Below are positions 25,233 to 34,541 of a DNA stretch of 64,000 nt, piece by piece. Source of the DNA: Novosphingobium sp. PhB57. Its GTDB lineage: Bacteria > Pseudomonadota > Alphaproteobacteria > Sphingomonadales > Sphingomonadaceae. The stretch's first letter is position 1; each line of letters starts with the position of its first letter. The notes under the pieces are model-generated. The model worked only from the letters and a program-made list of their open reading frames with translations, was not told the origin of the DNA and did not search any database. The stretch is taken from positions 186,001 through 250,000 of the forward strand of contig NZ_SMBO01000003.1 in the NCBI RefSeq assembly GCF_004342985.1, given 5' to 3'. The translations under genes were made by a program, and so were the position numbers.

Positions 25233-25347
25233 GGAGTGAGACCCGCAAAGGCGCGGGGTTCTCTCCAGCAGCCCGCAAGGGCTGGCTAACAAGGCAACGA
25301 CGCCATCGGTCGAACCCCGAACAGGGTTCCGGCCGGTGGCGTTTTTT
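25233..25347 (+). promoter_or_regulatory. Structured RNA leader with attenuator, possibly an ANTAR (NasT-type) target
   Basis: Three successive hairpins precede the nitrate reductase gene. The first is a 14-bp stem with two mismatches (25233-25246 with 25253-25266) capped by the hexaloop AAAGGC, which has A at loop position 1 and G at 4, the signature of ANTAR-protein target loops. The second is a 6-bp stem (CAGCCC/GGGCTG, 25269-25284) with a GCAA loop. The third is an intrinsic terminator. This layout is typical of nitrate-responsive antitermination leaders. Only one of the two expected hexaloops is clear, so the ANTAR assignment is tentative; attenuation itself is well supported. Confidence 0.6.
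25300..25347 (+). terminator. Intrinsic terminator inside the leader of the nitrate reductase gene
   Basis: ACGCCA at 25300-25305 pairs with TGGCGT at 25337-25342, with inner pairing (CGG..AACCC against GGGTT..CCG), followed by a run of six T. It ends only 14 bp before the GTG start, so read-through must be regulated for the gene to be expressed. Confidence 0.85.
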
Positions 25348-25361
25348 CGTTTGGGGAAGAC

Positions 25362-28300
25362 GTGGCTAGCAGCAAGGTCAAGAGCGCATGCCCCTACTGC
25401 GGCGTCGGTTGCGGCATCGTGATGGACGTGGCGGATGGGCGCATCGTCAAGGTGTCGGGCGACAAGAGCCATCCGACCAATTTCGGCCGGCTCTGCACCA
25501 AGGGCAGCAGTTGCCACGTCCCGGTAACCGCCCCCGGCAGGGCGGAAACCGCCTATGCCCGCATCGAGGGCAGCCGCGACCAGGGCGCGATCCCGATGGC
25601 AGAGGCGATCACGCGAACGGCGCAGGGACTGCGCGCGATCATCGATCGTGACGGGCCGGATGCGGTCTCTTTCTACGTCTCCGGCCAGATGTCGCTGGAG
25701 GCGCAATATCTGGCCAACAAGCTCTGCAAGGGCTTCATCGGCACCAACAACATCGAAAGCAATTCGCGCCTCTGCATGGCGAGCGCGGCCAGTGGGTACA
25801 AGCTTTCCATCGGCGCGGACGGGCCTCCCGGATCCTATGAGGACTTCGACAAGGCGGACCTGTTCTTCGTGATCGGGGCCAACATGGCAGACTGCCACCC
25901 GATCCTGTTCCTGCGGATGATGGACCGGGTGAAAGCCGGGGCAAAGCTGATCGTCGTCGATCCGCGCCGGAATGCCACGGCGGACAAGGCCGACCTGTTC
26001 CTGCAGGTGCGACCGGGCACCGATCTCGCCTTGCTGAACGGGCTGCTCCATCTGATCGCCGAGCAGGGCCACATCGACCCGGCGTTCATCGCCGCGCATA
26101 CCGAGGGCTGGGACGCCATGGTGGCGTTCCTCTCCGATTATCCCCCGGCGACGGTTGCAGCGCTGACGGGGATTGCCGAAGCGGACTTGCGCCAGGCCGC
26201 GCAGTGGATCGGGACAGCGGGGGCATGGATGTCCTGCTGGACCATGGGCCTCAACCAGAGCACTCACGGCACCTGGAACACCAATGCGATCTGCAATTTG
26301 CATCTGGCGACCGGCGCGATTTGCCGCCCGGGCGCCGGGCCGTTCTCGCTGACCGGCCAGCCCAACGCCATGGGCGGTCGCGAGATGGGCTACATGGGGC
26401 CCGGTCTTCCGGGCCAGCGCGCCACACCCAGCGAGGCGGACCGGCATTTCGTGGAGGATGCCTGGGACATTCCGCGCGGCACGCTGCGGGTGGAGGCTGG
26501 AGCAGGCACGGTTTCCATGTTCGAGGACATGGCCGCCGGCCGGATCAAGGCATGCTGGATCATCTGTACCAATCCCGTCGCCAGCGTGTCGAACCGCAAG
26601 ACGGTGGTTGCCGGGCTCGAAGCCGCCGAACTCGTGATCGCGCAGGATGTCTTCGTCGATACCGAGACCAACCGCCATGCCGACCTGATCCTGCCCGGTG
26701 CGCTCTGGGCCGAGGCGGAAGGGGTGATGATCAATTCGGAGCGTAACCTCACCCTGATGCAGAAAGCCGTCGATCCTCCCGGAGAGGCGATGGCGGATTG
26801 GGAGATCATCGCCCGCGTGGCTTGCGAAATGGGCTATGCCCGGGCCTTCACTTATGGCTCGGCTGCCGATGTCTTCGAGGAAATCCGGGCCTTCTGGAAC
26901 CCGCGGACCGGCTATGACATTCGCGGCGCCAGTTACGACCGCCTGCGCGAAACGCCGATGCAGTGGCCTTGTCCGCCCGAAGCAGGGAACGATCGCAATC
27001 CAATCCGCTACATCAACGACGGCGTGAGCCAGTCCGCCCGGATCGAGACCGACGGCAGCCGTCCCGCCATCGCTTTTCCGACCGAGAGCGGCAAGGCGCA
27101 CTTCCTGCCGCGCCCGCACATGGACCCGGCCGAGATGCCGGATGCCGATTTCCCATTGGTGCTCAACACCGGCCGTCTCCAGCACCAGTGGCACACCCTG
27201 ACCAAGACCGGCAAAGTGCCGACGCTGAACAAGCTCAATCCCGCTCCCTTCCTGGAAATCCACCCCGAAGATGCCGCCGCCCTCGGCATCGGCGAGGGGG
27301 ACATGGTGGAACTGGCTTCGCGCCGGGGACGGGCCGTGCTGCCCGCCGTGGTGACGGACCGGGTCCGCCCCGGAAACTGCTTCGCGCCCTTCCACTGGAA
27401 CGACGTTTTCGGCGAGGATCTCTGCGTCAATGCCGTGACCAACGACGCCGTGGACCCGATCTCGCTGCAGCCGGAGTTCAAGTTCTCGGCCGTGGCGCTC
27501 ACCCGGCTGTCGGGGCCGGTCGAGCAGGCTCCCTCGATTGCGGCACCGGAAGACATGACGAAGCCCTATTCCGCGGCCATTCCCGCCGCCCCGCGCCTTC
27601 TGCCGTCGCAGGCGGCCGCCATCGATGCTTTCGCGCAGGTCATGGGGCTGTCACCGGGGGTTCCGCCCGTTTTCACGGCGGCAGAGGAAGGCTATCTCAG
27701 CGGCTTCATGACCGGCCTTCGCGCCAGCGAACCGGCTCATGCCGTGCCCCTTCTTCCCCCCGGAGCGCCGCTCGAAGGCGGCAAGCTGCACTACGTCAAT
27801 GGCCTGCTAGCGGGGCTGTTCGCACGGGTGCCGCTGGCCGGTGACGAGATTGCCGGTTCCCCGGGGCTCGTTTCCGACCCGGCGGGCGCGATGCCGGCCT
27901 CGCACGTCATGGTGCTCTGGGCCTCGCAGACCGGAACGGCGGAAGGGTTCGCGGAACAATGCGCCCGGAAGCTGGAGGCCAGATCGTGCCGGGTGCGCCT
28001 GGCCTCGCTCGACAGCGTGAAACCCGCCGAACTGGCCGAGGCGGGAAGCGCGCTCATCATCGCCAGCACGTTCGGAGACGGCGATGCGCCCGACAACGGC
28101 GGCACCTTCTGGACGGCGCTGGAGGCCGGGGCGCCGACCGGGCTGGACGCGCTGCGCTACTCGGTGCTGGCCTTCGGGGACTCGAGCTACGACCAGTTCT
28201 GCGGGTTTGGCCGTAAGCTGGATGCGAAACTCGAGGAACTGGGCGCGCAGCGGATCGCCGCCCGTGCGGACTGCGAGCCGGACTACGAGGAAGTGGCCGG

Positions 28301-29522
28301 CCAGTGGCTGGAAACGGTCATCGGCGCCATGCTTGCGGATGTCCCGTCTGTGCCGGCACTCGCCGTTCCTGCAGCAGCGCCCATAGTGAGCGGACCCGGC
28401 GCTCCCTACAGCCGAAAAGCACCGCTGCGCACCCGCATGGTGCGCAACTCCGTGCTGAGCGGCCTTGGCGCCGCGAAGGAAGTACGCCAGTTCGGGTTCG
28501 ACCTGACGGGCCATGACTTCGCCTACAAAGCCGGGGACGCGCTGGGCGTGTGGCCTGTCAATTGTCCGGCCTTGGCTACGGAAATCCTGGATTTACTGGA
28601 ACTTGCGCCCGATAGCTTGGTAACTGTCAAGGATGTTGGGGACGTGCCGCTCTACGAAGCGCTCCTGCGGCACTGGGACATCGCCAAGCCCACGCGCAAC
28701 ATTCTGGAACTCGTTGCCGAGCGCTTGCCCGAAGCGGCTTTCGTGCCGCTGCTCGATCCCGAGAGGAAGCCCGAATACGATCGCTTCCTTCGCGAACACC
28801 AGATCGCCGACGTGCTGCATGAGACCGGCGCGCGCCTCACGCTCAGCGATCTCATGAAAGTCATGCGGCCGATCCAGCCGCGGTTCTATTCCATTGCCTC
28901 CAGCCCTCATGCCCAGCCCGATGAAGTGCAGTTGACCGTTTCCGTGCTGCGCTACGCCAACAAGGGGCGGCGGCGCGGCGGGGTTTGCTCGGCGTTCATG
29001 GCGGACCGGGCGGAAGAGCTGGGGGCGGGCCTGTTCCTGCAATCCTCGGCGCACTTCCGGCCGCCTGCCGATCCCTCGCGCGCCGCGATCATGGTCGGTC
29101 CGGGCACGGGGATCGCGCCTTTCCGGGGTTTCCTGCATGACCGTCTGGCAACCGGCGCGACCGGCAGCAACTGGCTGTTCTTCGGAGAGCAGCACGAAGC
29201 GACCGATTTCTACTACCGGGAGGAGATCGACGCCTGGCGCCGCTCGGGCCATCTCGACCGGCTGAGCCTGGCGTTCTCCCGCGACCAGGCCGAGAAGATC
29301 TACGTGCAGGATCGCATGGTGGAAGAAGGTGCGGAGCTGTGGCGCTGGATAGAGGGCGGCGCCAACTTCTACGTCTGCGGCGATGCGGGGCGCATGGCCA
29401 AGGACGTCGACCTCGCGCTTCGTCGCATCGTTGCCACGCATGGCGGAATGAAGCCCGACGCGGCCGAGGACTATGTCGCCCAGATGCGCGAGGATCGGCG
29501 GTACCTCCGCGATGTCTACTGA
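25362..29522 (+). CDS. Assimilatory nitrate reductase fused to a CysJ-like NADPH flavoprotein
   Basis: A 1386-residue fusion. The N-terminal two thirds is a molybdopterin (bis-MGD) nitrate reductase of NasA/NarB type, with a [4Fe-4S] motif at Cys10, Cys13, Cys17 and Cys45 (CPYCGVGC...LCTKG), the [10 protein letters not shown] region and the [13 protein letters not shown] segment near the cofactor-binding C-terminus. After a linker, residues from about 849 form a flavodoxin domain (ASQTGTAEG), then FAD-binding (RFYSIASSP near 1174) and NADPH-binding ([11 protein letters not shown] near 1246) domains as in sulfite reductase CysJ. The fusion should pass electrons from NADPH through FAD/FMN to the Mo site and reduce nitrate to nitrite in the cytoplasm without a separate reductase. 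GTG start with GGGGAAG upstream. No nitrite reductase or transporter gene is adjacent. Confidence 0.93.
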   Translation: MASSKVKSACPYCGVGCGIVMDVADGRIVKVSGDKSHPTNFGRLCTKGSSCHVPVTAPGRAETAYARIEGSRDQGAIPMAEAITRTAQGLRAIIDRDGPDAVSFYVSGQMSLEAQYLANKLCKGFIGTNNIESNSRLCMASAASGYKLSIGADGPPGSYEDFDKADLFFVIGANMADCHPILFLRMMDRVKAGAKLIVVDPRRNATADKADLFLQVRPGTDLALLNGLLHLIAEQGHIDPAFIAAHTEGWDAMVAFLSDYPPATVAALTGIAEADLRQAAQWIGTAGAWMSCWTMGLNQSTHGTWNTNAICNLHLATGAICRPGAGPFSLTGQPNAMGGREMGYMGPGLPGQRATPSEADRHFVEDAWDIPRGTLRVEAGAGTVSMFEDMAAGRIKACWIICTNPVASVSNRKTVVAGLEAAELVIAQDVFVDTETNRHADLILPGALWAEAEGVMINSERNLTLMQKAVDPPGEAMADWEIIARVACEMGYARAFTYGSAADVFEEIRAFWNPRTGYDIRGASYDRLRETPMQWPCPPEAGNDRNPIRYINDGVSQSARIETDGSRPAIAFPTESGKAHFLPRPHMDPAEMPDADFPLVLNTGRLQHQWHTLTKTGKVPTLNKLNPAPFLEIHPEDAAALGIGEGDMVELASRRGRAVLPAVVTDRVRPGNCFAPFHWNDVFGEDLCVNAVTNDAVDPISLQPEFKFSAVALTRLSGPVEQAPSIAAPEDMTKPYSAAIPAAPRLLPSQAAAIDAFAQVMGLSPGVPPVFTAAEEGYLSGFMTGLRASEPAHAVPLLPPGAPLEGGKLHYVNGLLAGLFARVPLAGDEIAGSPGLVSDPAGAMPASHVMVLWASQTGTAEGFAEQCARKLEARSCRVRLASLDSVKPAELAEAGSALIIASTFGDGDAPDNGGTFWTALEAGAPTGLDALRYSVLAFGDSSYDQFCGFGRKLDAKLEELGAQRIAARADCEPDYEEVAGQWLETVIGAMLADVPSVPALAVPAAAPIVSGPGAPYSRKAPLRTRMVRNSVLSGLGAAKEVRQFGFDLTGHDFAYKAGDALGVWPVNCPALATEILDLLELAPDSLVTVKDVGDVPLYEALLRHWDIAKPTRNILELVAERLPEAAFVPLLDPERKPEYDRFLREHQIADVLHETGARLTLSDLMKVMRPIQPRFYSIASSPHAQPDEVQLTVSVLRYANKGRRRGGVCSAFMADRAEELGAGLFLQSSAHFRPPADPSRAAIMVGPGTGIAPFRGFLHDRLATGATGSNWLFFGEQHEATDFYYREEIDAWRRSGHLDRLSLAFSRDQAEKIYVQDRMVEEGAELWRWIEGGANFYVCGDAGRMAKDVDLALRRIVATHGGMKPDAAEDYVAQMREDRRYLRDVY

Positions 29523-29605
29523 GCGCTATTGAAAGGTGGCCGCCCGGAGGCGGAAACCTCTGCCGGACCCCGCGCGTTGCCTTGGCAAGCGTGTGGAGAG
29601 CAGTG

Positions 29606-29809
29606 ATGACAGCAAGGGAATTCCGACCGCGGCTTGACGAGGCATCTCCGGATATCCCGCCATCGGATCTCGTCGTGCTCTGCGCCGGGGAAACCCTCAT
29701 TCCCGAGCCGGTCTGCGAAAAGGCGCGGGCCTTCCTCGTGTGGATGCTCTCCCGCCGCGATGCCCGCCGTGGGCACTTGGCAGTGGACTGGCCCGAACTC
29801 GCTTCCTGA
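29606..29809 (+). CDS. Small protein of unknown function (67 aa)
   Basis: ATG at 29606 has a GGAGAG site 5 bp away. The protein (MTAREFRPRLDEAS...) contains SDLVVLCAGETLIPEPVCEKARAF-type sequence in which every third base is G/C-biased, as in real genes here. I recognise no domain. It follows the nitrate reductase fusion by about 80 bp and precedes the acidic protein gene. The frame is open further upstream, but that part lies inside the fusion gene. Confidence 0.5.
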   Translation: MTAREFRPRLDEASPDIPPSDLVVLCAGETLIPEPVCEKARAFLVWMLSRRDARRGHLAVDWPELAS

Positions 29810-29869
29810 GCCTGCTGGAACCAGCGAGCGAATGGCGAGTTCGGTGGTTCTCTCGACAAGGAGTGCATC

Positions 29870-30127
29870 ATGCCGATTGCGAAGTTTGAAACCCCCGACG
29901 GTGACGAGATCGAGGTCGATCCGGCCGACGTGGTCAACATTTCCGAAGGCCGCGAGGACGAGACGACAATCATCGAACTGGACGATGGCGACGAGGTCGT
30001 TGTTGTGGCGACGCGGCTGGAAGTGGCCGCGGAACTCGGCCTTGACCCGCTCGATTTCGTGGATCCCGACGAAGACGACGAGCCTGCCGAGGATTACGAT
30101 GACGACGACGAAAGCGACTCCGAATAA
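29870..30127 (+). CDS. Small acidic protein (85 aa)
   Basis: ATG with a CAAGGAG site 7 bp away. The first half (MPIAKFETPDGDEIEVDPADVV) looks like a compact beta structure in which 'data and condition' repeats recur (DGDEIEVD, DDGDEVVVV). The C-terminal 20 residues are almost all Asp/Glu. Strong acidity suggests binding of cations, basic proteins or nucleic-acid-binding partners, but no known family is evident to me. The following perfect hairpin would end its transcript. Confidence 0.65.
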   Translation: MPIAKFETPDGDEIEVDPADVVNISEGREDETTIIELDDGDEVVVVATRLEVAAELGLDPLDFVDPDEDDEPAEDYDDDDESDSE

Positions 30128-30154
30128 CGGCCGGCGATAACAGTGACTGACTAA

Positions 30155-30179
30155 GGGGAAGCGCCCTATGGCGCTTCCC
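30155..30179 (+). terminator. Perfect 10-bp hairpin after the acidic protein gene
   Basis: GGGAAGCGCC (30156-30165) and GGCGCTTCCC (30170-30179) pair exactly around a CTAT loop. There is no T run, so it may stabilise 3' ends rather than terminate on its own. It covers an in-frame ATG at 30168, which argues for the downstream start of the next gene. Confidence 0.55.
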
Positions 30180-30197
30180 GCGACCTCTGGAGATGAT

Positions 30198-30845
30198 ATG
30201 CTCGAACATGTTCCCCGCTGGCTCGGCGCGCTGATGACCAACGTGCGGGCAGGCCATTCCAAGCTCGCCATCGTCCAGGAAGAAGTGACGCGCGGCGCCG
30301 GGTTCATCGACCTGTCCAGCCCGGCCTTTGCCAACGGCACACGGCTTCCCCTGCGTTTCACCGCCGATGGCGAAGGGGTTTCTCCTCCGCTGGTCTGGGG
30401 GGATGTTCCGGAGGGAACGGTCAGCCTGGTGCTGCTGGTCGAGGATCCGGACGCCCCGGCAGCCAGTCCGCTGGTCCACGCGCTGGTTTGGAACCTCCCG
30501 CCCACGGAATGCCGCCTGGCGGAAGGGGAGATCGTCGCCGACGGTATCGGAGGCCCCGATGGACGCGACGTGGGGCGTAACAGCTATTTCCTGGAAGGCT
30601 GGCTTCCGCCAGACCCCCCACCGGGTCATGGGCTGCATGATTATGTCTTCCAGCTCTTCGCGCTTTCCGAGGTGATCGACGTGGATGACAATCCCGGAAG
30701 GTCGGAAGTGGTCAGTGCGATCAGCGGCCGTGTGCTTGCCGCCGGAATGCTCGTCGGGAACTACTCGCGCGATGAGCCGGCCCGGGTGGAGGATGCTGCC
30801 GAAGCGCCATTGATGGCCGGCACTCCGGGAATACAAGCCGCCTGA
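30198..30845 (+). CDS. YbhB/YbcL-type phosphatidylethanolamine-binding protein (Raf kinase inhibitor-like)
   Basis: A 215-residue PEBP-fold protein. The start at 30198 (MLEHVPRWLG) has a GGAG site 5 bp away and matches how the family begins. The PEBP ligand-site motifs are present: FTADGEGVSPPLVW, LVEDPDAP, the HALVWNLPP segment and GPxPPxGHGxHxYxFxLFAL (ending HDYVFQLFAL). Bacterial members are cytoplasmic or periplasmic proteins of unclear ligand; no signal peptide is seen. It lies in a group of small stress-type genes. Function beyond fold assignment is not predictable. Confidence 0.9.
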   Translation: MLEHVPRWLGALMTNVRAGHSKLAIVQEEVTRGAGFIDLSSPAFANGTRLPLRFTADGEGVSPPLVWGDVPEGTVSLVLLVEDPDAPAASPLVHALVWNLPPTECRLAEGEIVADGIGGPDGRDVGRNSYFLEGWLPPDPPPGHGLHDYVFQLFALSEVIDVDDNPGRSEVVSAISGRVLAAGMLVGNYSRDEPARVEDAAEAPLMAGTPGIQAA

Positions 30846-30863
30846 CGCCTGTAGAACCGAAGC

Positions 30864-30893
30864 GGGCGCGCTCTCCGAAAGGGGAGTGCGCCC
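30864..30893 (+). terminator. Terminator-like hairpin after the PEBP gene
   Basis: A 13-bp stem (GGGCGCGCTCTCC with GGGGAGTGCGCCC, three G-U pairs) closes on a GAAA tetraloop, 19 bp after the stop. No T run follows, so termination strength is uncertain. Confidence 0.55.
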
Positions 30894-31018
30894 GTCGCGC
30901 ATCTGACGCTGCTCCGGGAACTGGGCGTCGCCGGCGAAATTCGGGATACGCATAAGGGGCGGCGCCGTTGTTCTCAGAGACTCGCGCAGCACGGCGCCCC
31001 AGCATCCGGAGAAATGTC

Positions 31019-31312
31019 ATGCCGCAAGGTGACAAGAGCAGCTACACCGACAAGCAGAAGCGCAAGGCCGAACACATCGAGGAAGGCTACGAAGATCGCG
31101 GGGTCAGCCACAAGGAAGCAGAACGGCGCGCCTGGGCTACCGTGAACAAGGAATCTGGCGGCGGCAACAAGTCGGGCTCCGGTCGCGGCAAGCCCGACAC
31201 CCATGCCTCGTCATCGCGCGGGGGCAAGGCGCACAAGTCCGGTTCACCGGAGCAGCGCTCCGCTGCCGCGCGCAAGGGCTGGGAAACCCGCAGGCGGAAC
31301 GGGAACGGCTGA
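31019..31312 (+). CDS. Small basic protein of the plasmid-stabilisation / KGG-like stress type (97 aa)
   Basis: ATG with a GGAG site 7 bp away. The first half (SYTDKQKRKAEHIEEGYEDRG, then HKEAERRAWATVNKE) is a recurring small domain in proteobacteria, often annotated as plasmid stabilisation protein without firm evidence. The second half is low-complexity, rich in Gly, Ser, Lys and Arg (SGSGRGKP, GGKAHKSGSPEQ) and ends AARKGWETRRRNGNG, which resembles KGG-repeat stress proteins. It is highly basic and likely contacts nucleic acid. The in-frame extension upstream has no ribosome site. Confidence 0.8.
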   Translation: MPQGDKSSYTDKQKRKAEHIEEGYEDRGVSHKEAERRAWATVNKESGGGNKSGSGRGKPDTHASSSRGGKAHKSGSPEQRSAAARKGWETRRRNGNG

Positions 31313-31448
31313 AGCGTTGCGGGATGAAGGATTTACGCCGACGCGCCCCGCTCTAATCCTTTCAGAATCCACACTAACCCTTGTTGCCGCTTGCCGGGCG
31401 CAAAGGGCGAGCGCGCCTTCGGAGGCGGGTGCTGGACGATCTCTATAG

Positions 31449-31454
31449 TATAAT
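31449..31454 (+). promoter_or_regulatory. Possible -10 box (TATAAT) before the second glycan locus
   Basis: A perfect TATAAT stands 64 bp before the first glycosyltransferase start in an otherwise GC-rich 205-bp gap. No good -35 element is seen at 16-18 bp, so this is only a candidate promoter. Confidence 0.35.
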
Positions 31455-31517
31455 GGCGGGTCTCGGTGACTTCGCCTAAGTTCGTCCACGGATTGCCAAT
31501 TATCCGGGAAAAGACCC

Positions 31518-32432
31518 TTGAGCGGCCTAGCAAAGCGCATCGTGAACAGGCTGCTGCCACGGCCGGTGGCGACCCGGCTCTGGAGCGAGGCGCAGTATCG
31601 GCAGATTGCCAGGGCGTTTCCTGCCGGGGCGCCGAAGCCTCATGGCCTGCCGGGCGAATTGATCGTCTCGCTCACCTCCTATCCGGCGCGCTACGCCACC
31701 CTGCATCTTACCTTGCGAAGCCTCCTGCGGCAGGACACGGCGCCCGACCGGATCGTCCTGTGGATCGCCGAGGGCGATGACGCAGCGCTTCCCGGCAAGA
31801 CGCGGGAATTGCTGCGCCAGGGTATCGAGATGCGGATCGTCAGCGATGCCCGCAGCTACAAGAAACTGATCTTCGCGCTGCCCGCCTTCCCAGCGGCCTA
31901 TGTAGCGACGGCCGACGACGACGTATTCTACCGGCCGGACTGGCTCACCGATCTGGTCGAGGGGCAGCGCGGCGGCGATCCGGTGATTACCTGCCACCGC
32001 GCGCACCGCCTCGCTGCCCAGGAAGGCGGCGGTCTGGTGCCTTATCACGATTGGGAATGGGACGTTCAGGACGCCCGCGCACGGCGCCCCAGCGTCGACC
32101 TGATGCCCACCGGCATCGGCGGCATTCTCTACCCGCCGCACGCACTTCATCCCGATGCCATCCGGCAGGACCTGTTCGAGCGCTATGCCCCTTCTGCGGA
32201 CGATTTGTGGTTCTACTGGTGCGCCAGGCGTGCTGGGACGGCCTACAGGAAAGTGGGCGGGCGCTTCGACCAGACGGCCTGGTGGTCTTCGCAGAAGGAG
32301 CGGCTCTACGATCACAACCAGCGGGAAAACGACCTTCAGATCGCCTCTCTCGTGCGGGATTTCGGCAATCCCCTGCGCATGCCGGTAGCGGCGAGCAAAG
32401 ATGCAGCCGCCTATCCGGCGCCGGCCGGGTAG
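31518..32432 (+). CDS. Putative glycosyltransferase (GT2-like, GT-A fold)
   Basis: A 304-residue protein with VSLTSYPARYATLHLTLRSLLRQ at the nucleotide-binding strand and a TADDDVFYRPDWL segment whose acidic triplet would bind the metal-nucleotide. These are hallmarks of a GT-A family seen in LPS and capsule clusters. The start codon is TTG at 31518, since no ATG or better-placed GTG lies before the conserved region. It is the first of a series of plus-strand glycan genes. Donor and acceptor are unknown. Confidence 0.75.
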   Translation: MSGLAKRIVNRLLPRPVATRLWSEAQYRQIARAFPAGAPKPHGLPGELIVSLTSYPARYATLHLTLRSLLRQDTAPDRIVLWIAEGDDAALPGKTRELLRQGIEMRIVSDARSYKKLIFALPAFPAAYVATADDDVFYRPDWLTDLVEGQRGGDPVITCHRAHRLAAQEGGGLVPYHDWEWDVQDARARRPSVDLMPTGIGGILYPPHALHPDAIRQDLFERYAPSADDLWFYWCARRAGTAYRKVGGRFDQTAWWSSQKERLYDHNQRENDLQIASLVRDFGNPLRMPVAASKDAAAYPAPAG

Positions 32433-32464
32433 GGCTGCCCCGATGGGAGCCGCGCTAGCCATTT

Positions 32465-33478
32465 ATGGTCATTGATCGCCTTTCTACGCCAAGCCTAACA
32501 GAGGCTCCACAACAAGGACGGGATGGTCGCGTGACGTCTATTTGTGTCGTCATTCCATTGCATAACAAGGGCCCGCATATTGCGCGCGCTCTCGATTCCG
32601 TCCTGCGTCAGACGGTGAAGCCGGCCGAGATCATCGTGGTGGACGACGTATCGAAGGACGATGGTCCGCAGATCGCGCGCAGCTATGACGGCGTGCAGGT
32701 CCTGAGCCGGGATCGGCCGGGACCGGGAGGCTATGCGGCGCGCAATCTCGGTATCCGTACGGCACAATCCGACTTCATCGCCTTTCTCGATGCCGACGAC
32801 GAGTGGGATGACGCCCACCTGGAAACGCTGGACCGCATGATCCGCAGTTCCCCGCAGGACACCGTCCTGTTCGGCACCGGCTATGACGAGATCCATCCCG
32901 GCGGCAGAACGATCGCAGACGTCTACCGGCGCTCGGGCGGGCGGGAGAGAGTGCTCTCCTTTGCGGATTTCGTAAGGGCCTGGCTGGATTGCGGGGAATG
33001 CCCGGTCTGGACCTCGGCCATTGCGGCCAGGCGGACGGCGCTGATCGAGGCGGGGCTTTTCCCCGACAAGCGCTGCCGGCGCGGGGGCGACAAGGACCTG
33101 TGGCTGCGGCTCGCGCGGCAGGGCGGCACCCGCGTGAATCCGGTGCCGACGGCGATCTACTTCAAGGACTCCCAGAACATGGTGACGGCCCTGTCTCACG
33201 ACAACGTCTGCCACTGCATGATCGAGACGATCATGACCATGGAGCAGAGCGAGCCGCCGGCGACGCGGAACCTGCTGGTTCGCCTGGCCAATCGCGAAAC
33301 CTTCCAATACGCGCTGCGCACCGCCAAGAGCCAGCGGGTGCGGCGGGCCAGCTGGAAGCACTTCAAGCCCTGGTACAATCCGTTCCAGTTCGCGGTCCTG
33401 CTGGGCCTGTCCTCGCCGCTCGGCCATCCGCTGGCGCAGCTCGGGGTGCGCCTCAAGAAACTGTCGGCCAGGGCCTAG
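32465..33478 (+). CDS. Family 2 glycosyltransferase
   Basis: A GT2 with ICVVIPLHNKGPHIARALDSVL, VVDDVSKDDG and the DXD motif in FLDADDEW, then a C-terminal helical region rich in basic residues. As drawn it has 337 residues from ATG 32465, which lacks a clear ribosome site. GTG at 32531, directly before the first conserved strand and after an AAGGA, would give 315 residues and may be the true start. It belongs to the second glycan locus. Confidence 0.85.
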   Translation: MVIDRLSTPSLTEAPQQGRDGRVTSICVVIPLHNKGPHIARALDSVLRQTVKPAEIIVVDDVSKDDGPQIARSYDGVQVLSRDRPGPGGYAARNLGIRTAQSDFIAFLDADDEWDDAHLETLDRMIRSSPQDTVLFGTGYDEIHPGGRTIADVYRRSGGRERVLSFADFVRAWLDCGECPVWTSAIAARRTALIEAGLFPDKRCRRGGDKDLWLRLARQGGTRVNPVPTAIYFKDSQNMVTALSHDNVCHCMIETIMTMEQSEPPATRNLLVRLANRETFQYALRTAKSQRVRRASWKHFKPWYNPFQFAVLLGLSSPLGHPLAQLGVRLKKLSARA

Positions 33479-33491
33479 GCGGGATGAGGAG

Positions 33492-33530
33492 ATGACCATG
33501 CCTGTTCCCATGCGGATCGCGCTGCGATGA
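33492..33530 (+). other. 12-codon open frame with strong ribosome site, overlapping the next start
   Basis: ATG at 33492 follows GAGGAG directly, and the frame (MTMPVPMRIALR) stops at a TGA that overlaps the ATG of the next glycosyltransferase (ATGA). The next gene has no good ribosome site of its own, so this short frame may couple its translation. It could instead be a remnant of a longer gene. Confidence 0.3.
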
Positions 33531-34519
33531 GCCGGAAGCCGCAAGTCCATCTGGTGAACCCCATGCTCAATCCTTCGGGGGGCAGCGAATGGCGGACGGT
33601 CAGCCTGTACCGGCAGCTCCAGCCTTCGGCCGAAGTCAAGATCTGGCATTTCCGGGAAGCCCCGTCCGAGGCGTTCTCGGGCATCAGCCTGGGGAAAATC
33701 GATACGCGCCGCCTGTCCTTTCCGCGCGGGGGCACGCTGGTTTTCGTGGGGGTCTATTTCAACATCAGCCACTGGATCCGGCTCGCCCGGCCCAGGCGGG
33801 TGATCCTCACCTACAACACGCCCGATGCCGAACGCCTTGCAGCCAGGGTCGATCTCATTCGCAAGACCTGCGGGATCGAGCCCGAGATCGTGTTCTGCTC
33901 CAGGGAACTGGCAGCGCAAGTCCCCTATCGCGGCATCGTGGAGCCTTCGCTGGTGGACCTCGATGCCTTCGCCCCTACCGACAGGACAGGGCGGGACGGC
34001 TTCCGCATCGGCCGCTTGAGCCGCGATGCGCCCGAAAAGCACCACCCGGAAGACATGGCCCTCTACGCCCGCCTCGCGGAGCAGGGCTGCGAGATCGACG
34101 TTCTGGGCGCGACCGGCGAAATGCGGGCCGCTGGCCTCGCCCCCGAACAGGTTCACATGCGCGCGATCGGCAGCGTGAAGGCGCCGGTATTCCTGCAGGG
34201 CCTCGACTGTTTCTTCTACCGGACCGCTCCGGAGTGGCCCGAACCCTGGGGACGTGTGATCATCGAGGCCATGGCCAGCGGCCTGCCGGTGGTGACCGAT
34301 CGCACTTCGGGCGCATCCTCCGTGATCGAGCACGGCCGCAACGGCCTGCTGTTCGACACGACGGAAGAGGCCTTCGAACTGCTCATGCGGCTGAAGGGTG
34401 ACCCTGCGCTGCGGCAGTCGCTCGGTCAGGCCGCGCGGTCCACCGCGGAGAGTCTGCTCAGCGACGAGGTGCGCGCGCAAGTGCAGGCCTTCTACCTCCA
34501 ACCCGATGCGCCGACCTGA
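33527..34519 (+). CDS. Glycosyltransferase family 4 (GT-B fold)
   Basis: A 330-residue GT4 with VHLVNPMLNPSGGSEWRTVSLY at the N-terminus, including the glycine loop that accepts the donor phosphate. The C-terminal half has IGRLSRDAPEKHHPED and the EX7E region (IIEAMASGLPVVTDRTSGASSVIEHG). Cytoplasmic, nucleotide-sugar dependent; specificity unknown. It lies 22 bp before the phosphoribosyltransferase-phosphatase fusion, with which it is probably co-transcribed. Confidence 0.88.
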   Translation: MSRKPQVHLVNPMLNPSGGSEWRTVSLYRQLQPSAEVKIWHFREAPSEAFSGISLGKIDTRRLSFPRGGTLVFVGVYFNISHWIRLARPRRVILTYNTPDAERLAARVDLIRKTCGIEPEIVFCSRELAAQVPYRGIVEPSLVDLDAFAPTDRTGRDGFRIGRLSRDAPEKHHPEDMALYARLAEQGCEIDVLGATGEMRAAGLAPEQVHMRAIGSVKAPVFLQGLDCFFYRTAPEWPEPWGRVIIEAMASGLPVVTDRTSGASSVIEHGRNGLLFDTTEEAFELLMRLKGDPALRQSLGQAARSTAESLLSDEVRAQVQAFYLQPDAPT

Positions 34520-34541
34520 CCGCCAATTCGAGGAAGACGAC

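Noticed and set aside
25209..27395. 728-codon minus-strand frame across the nitrate reductase gene and its leader
   Set aside because: Mirror of the coding strand's third-position bias; it overlaps the structured leader and has no domain.
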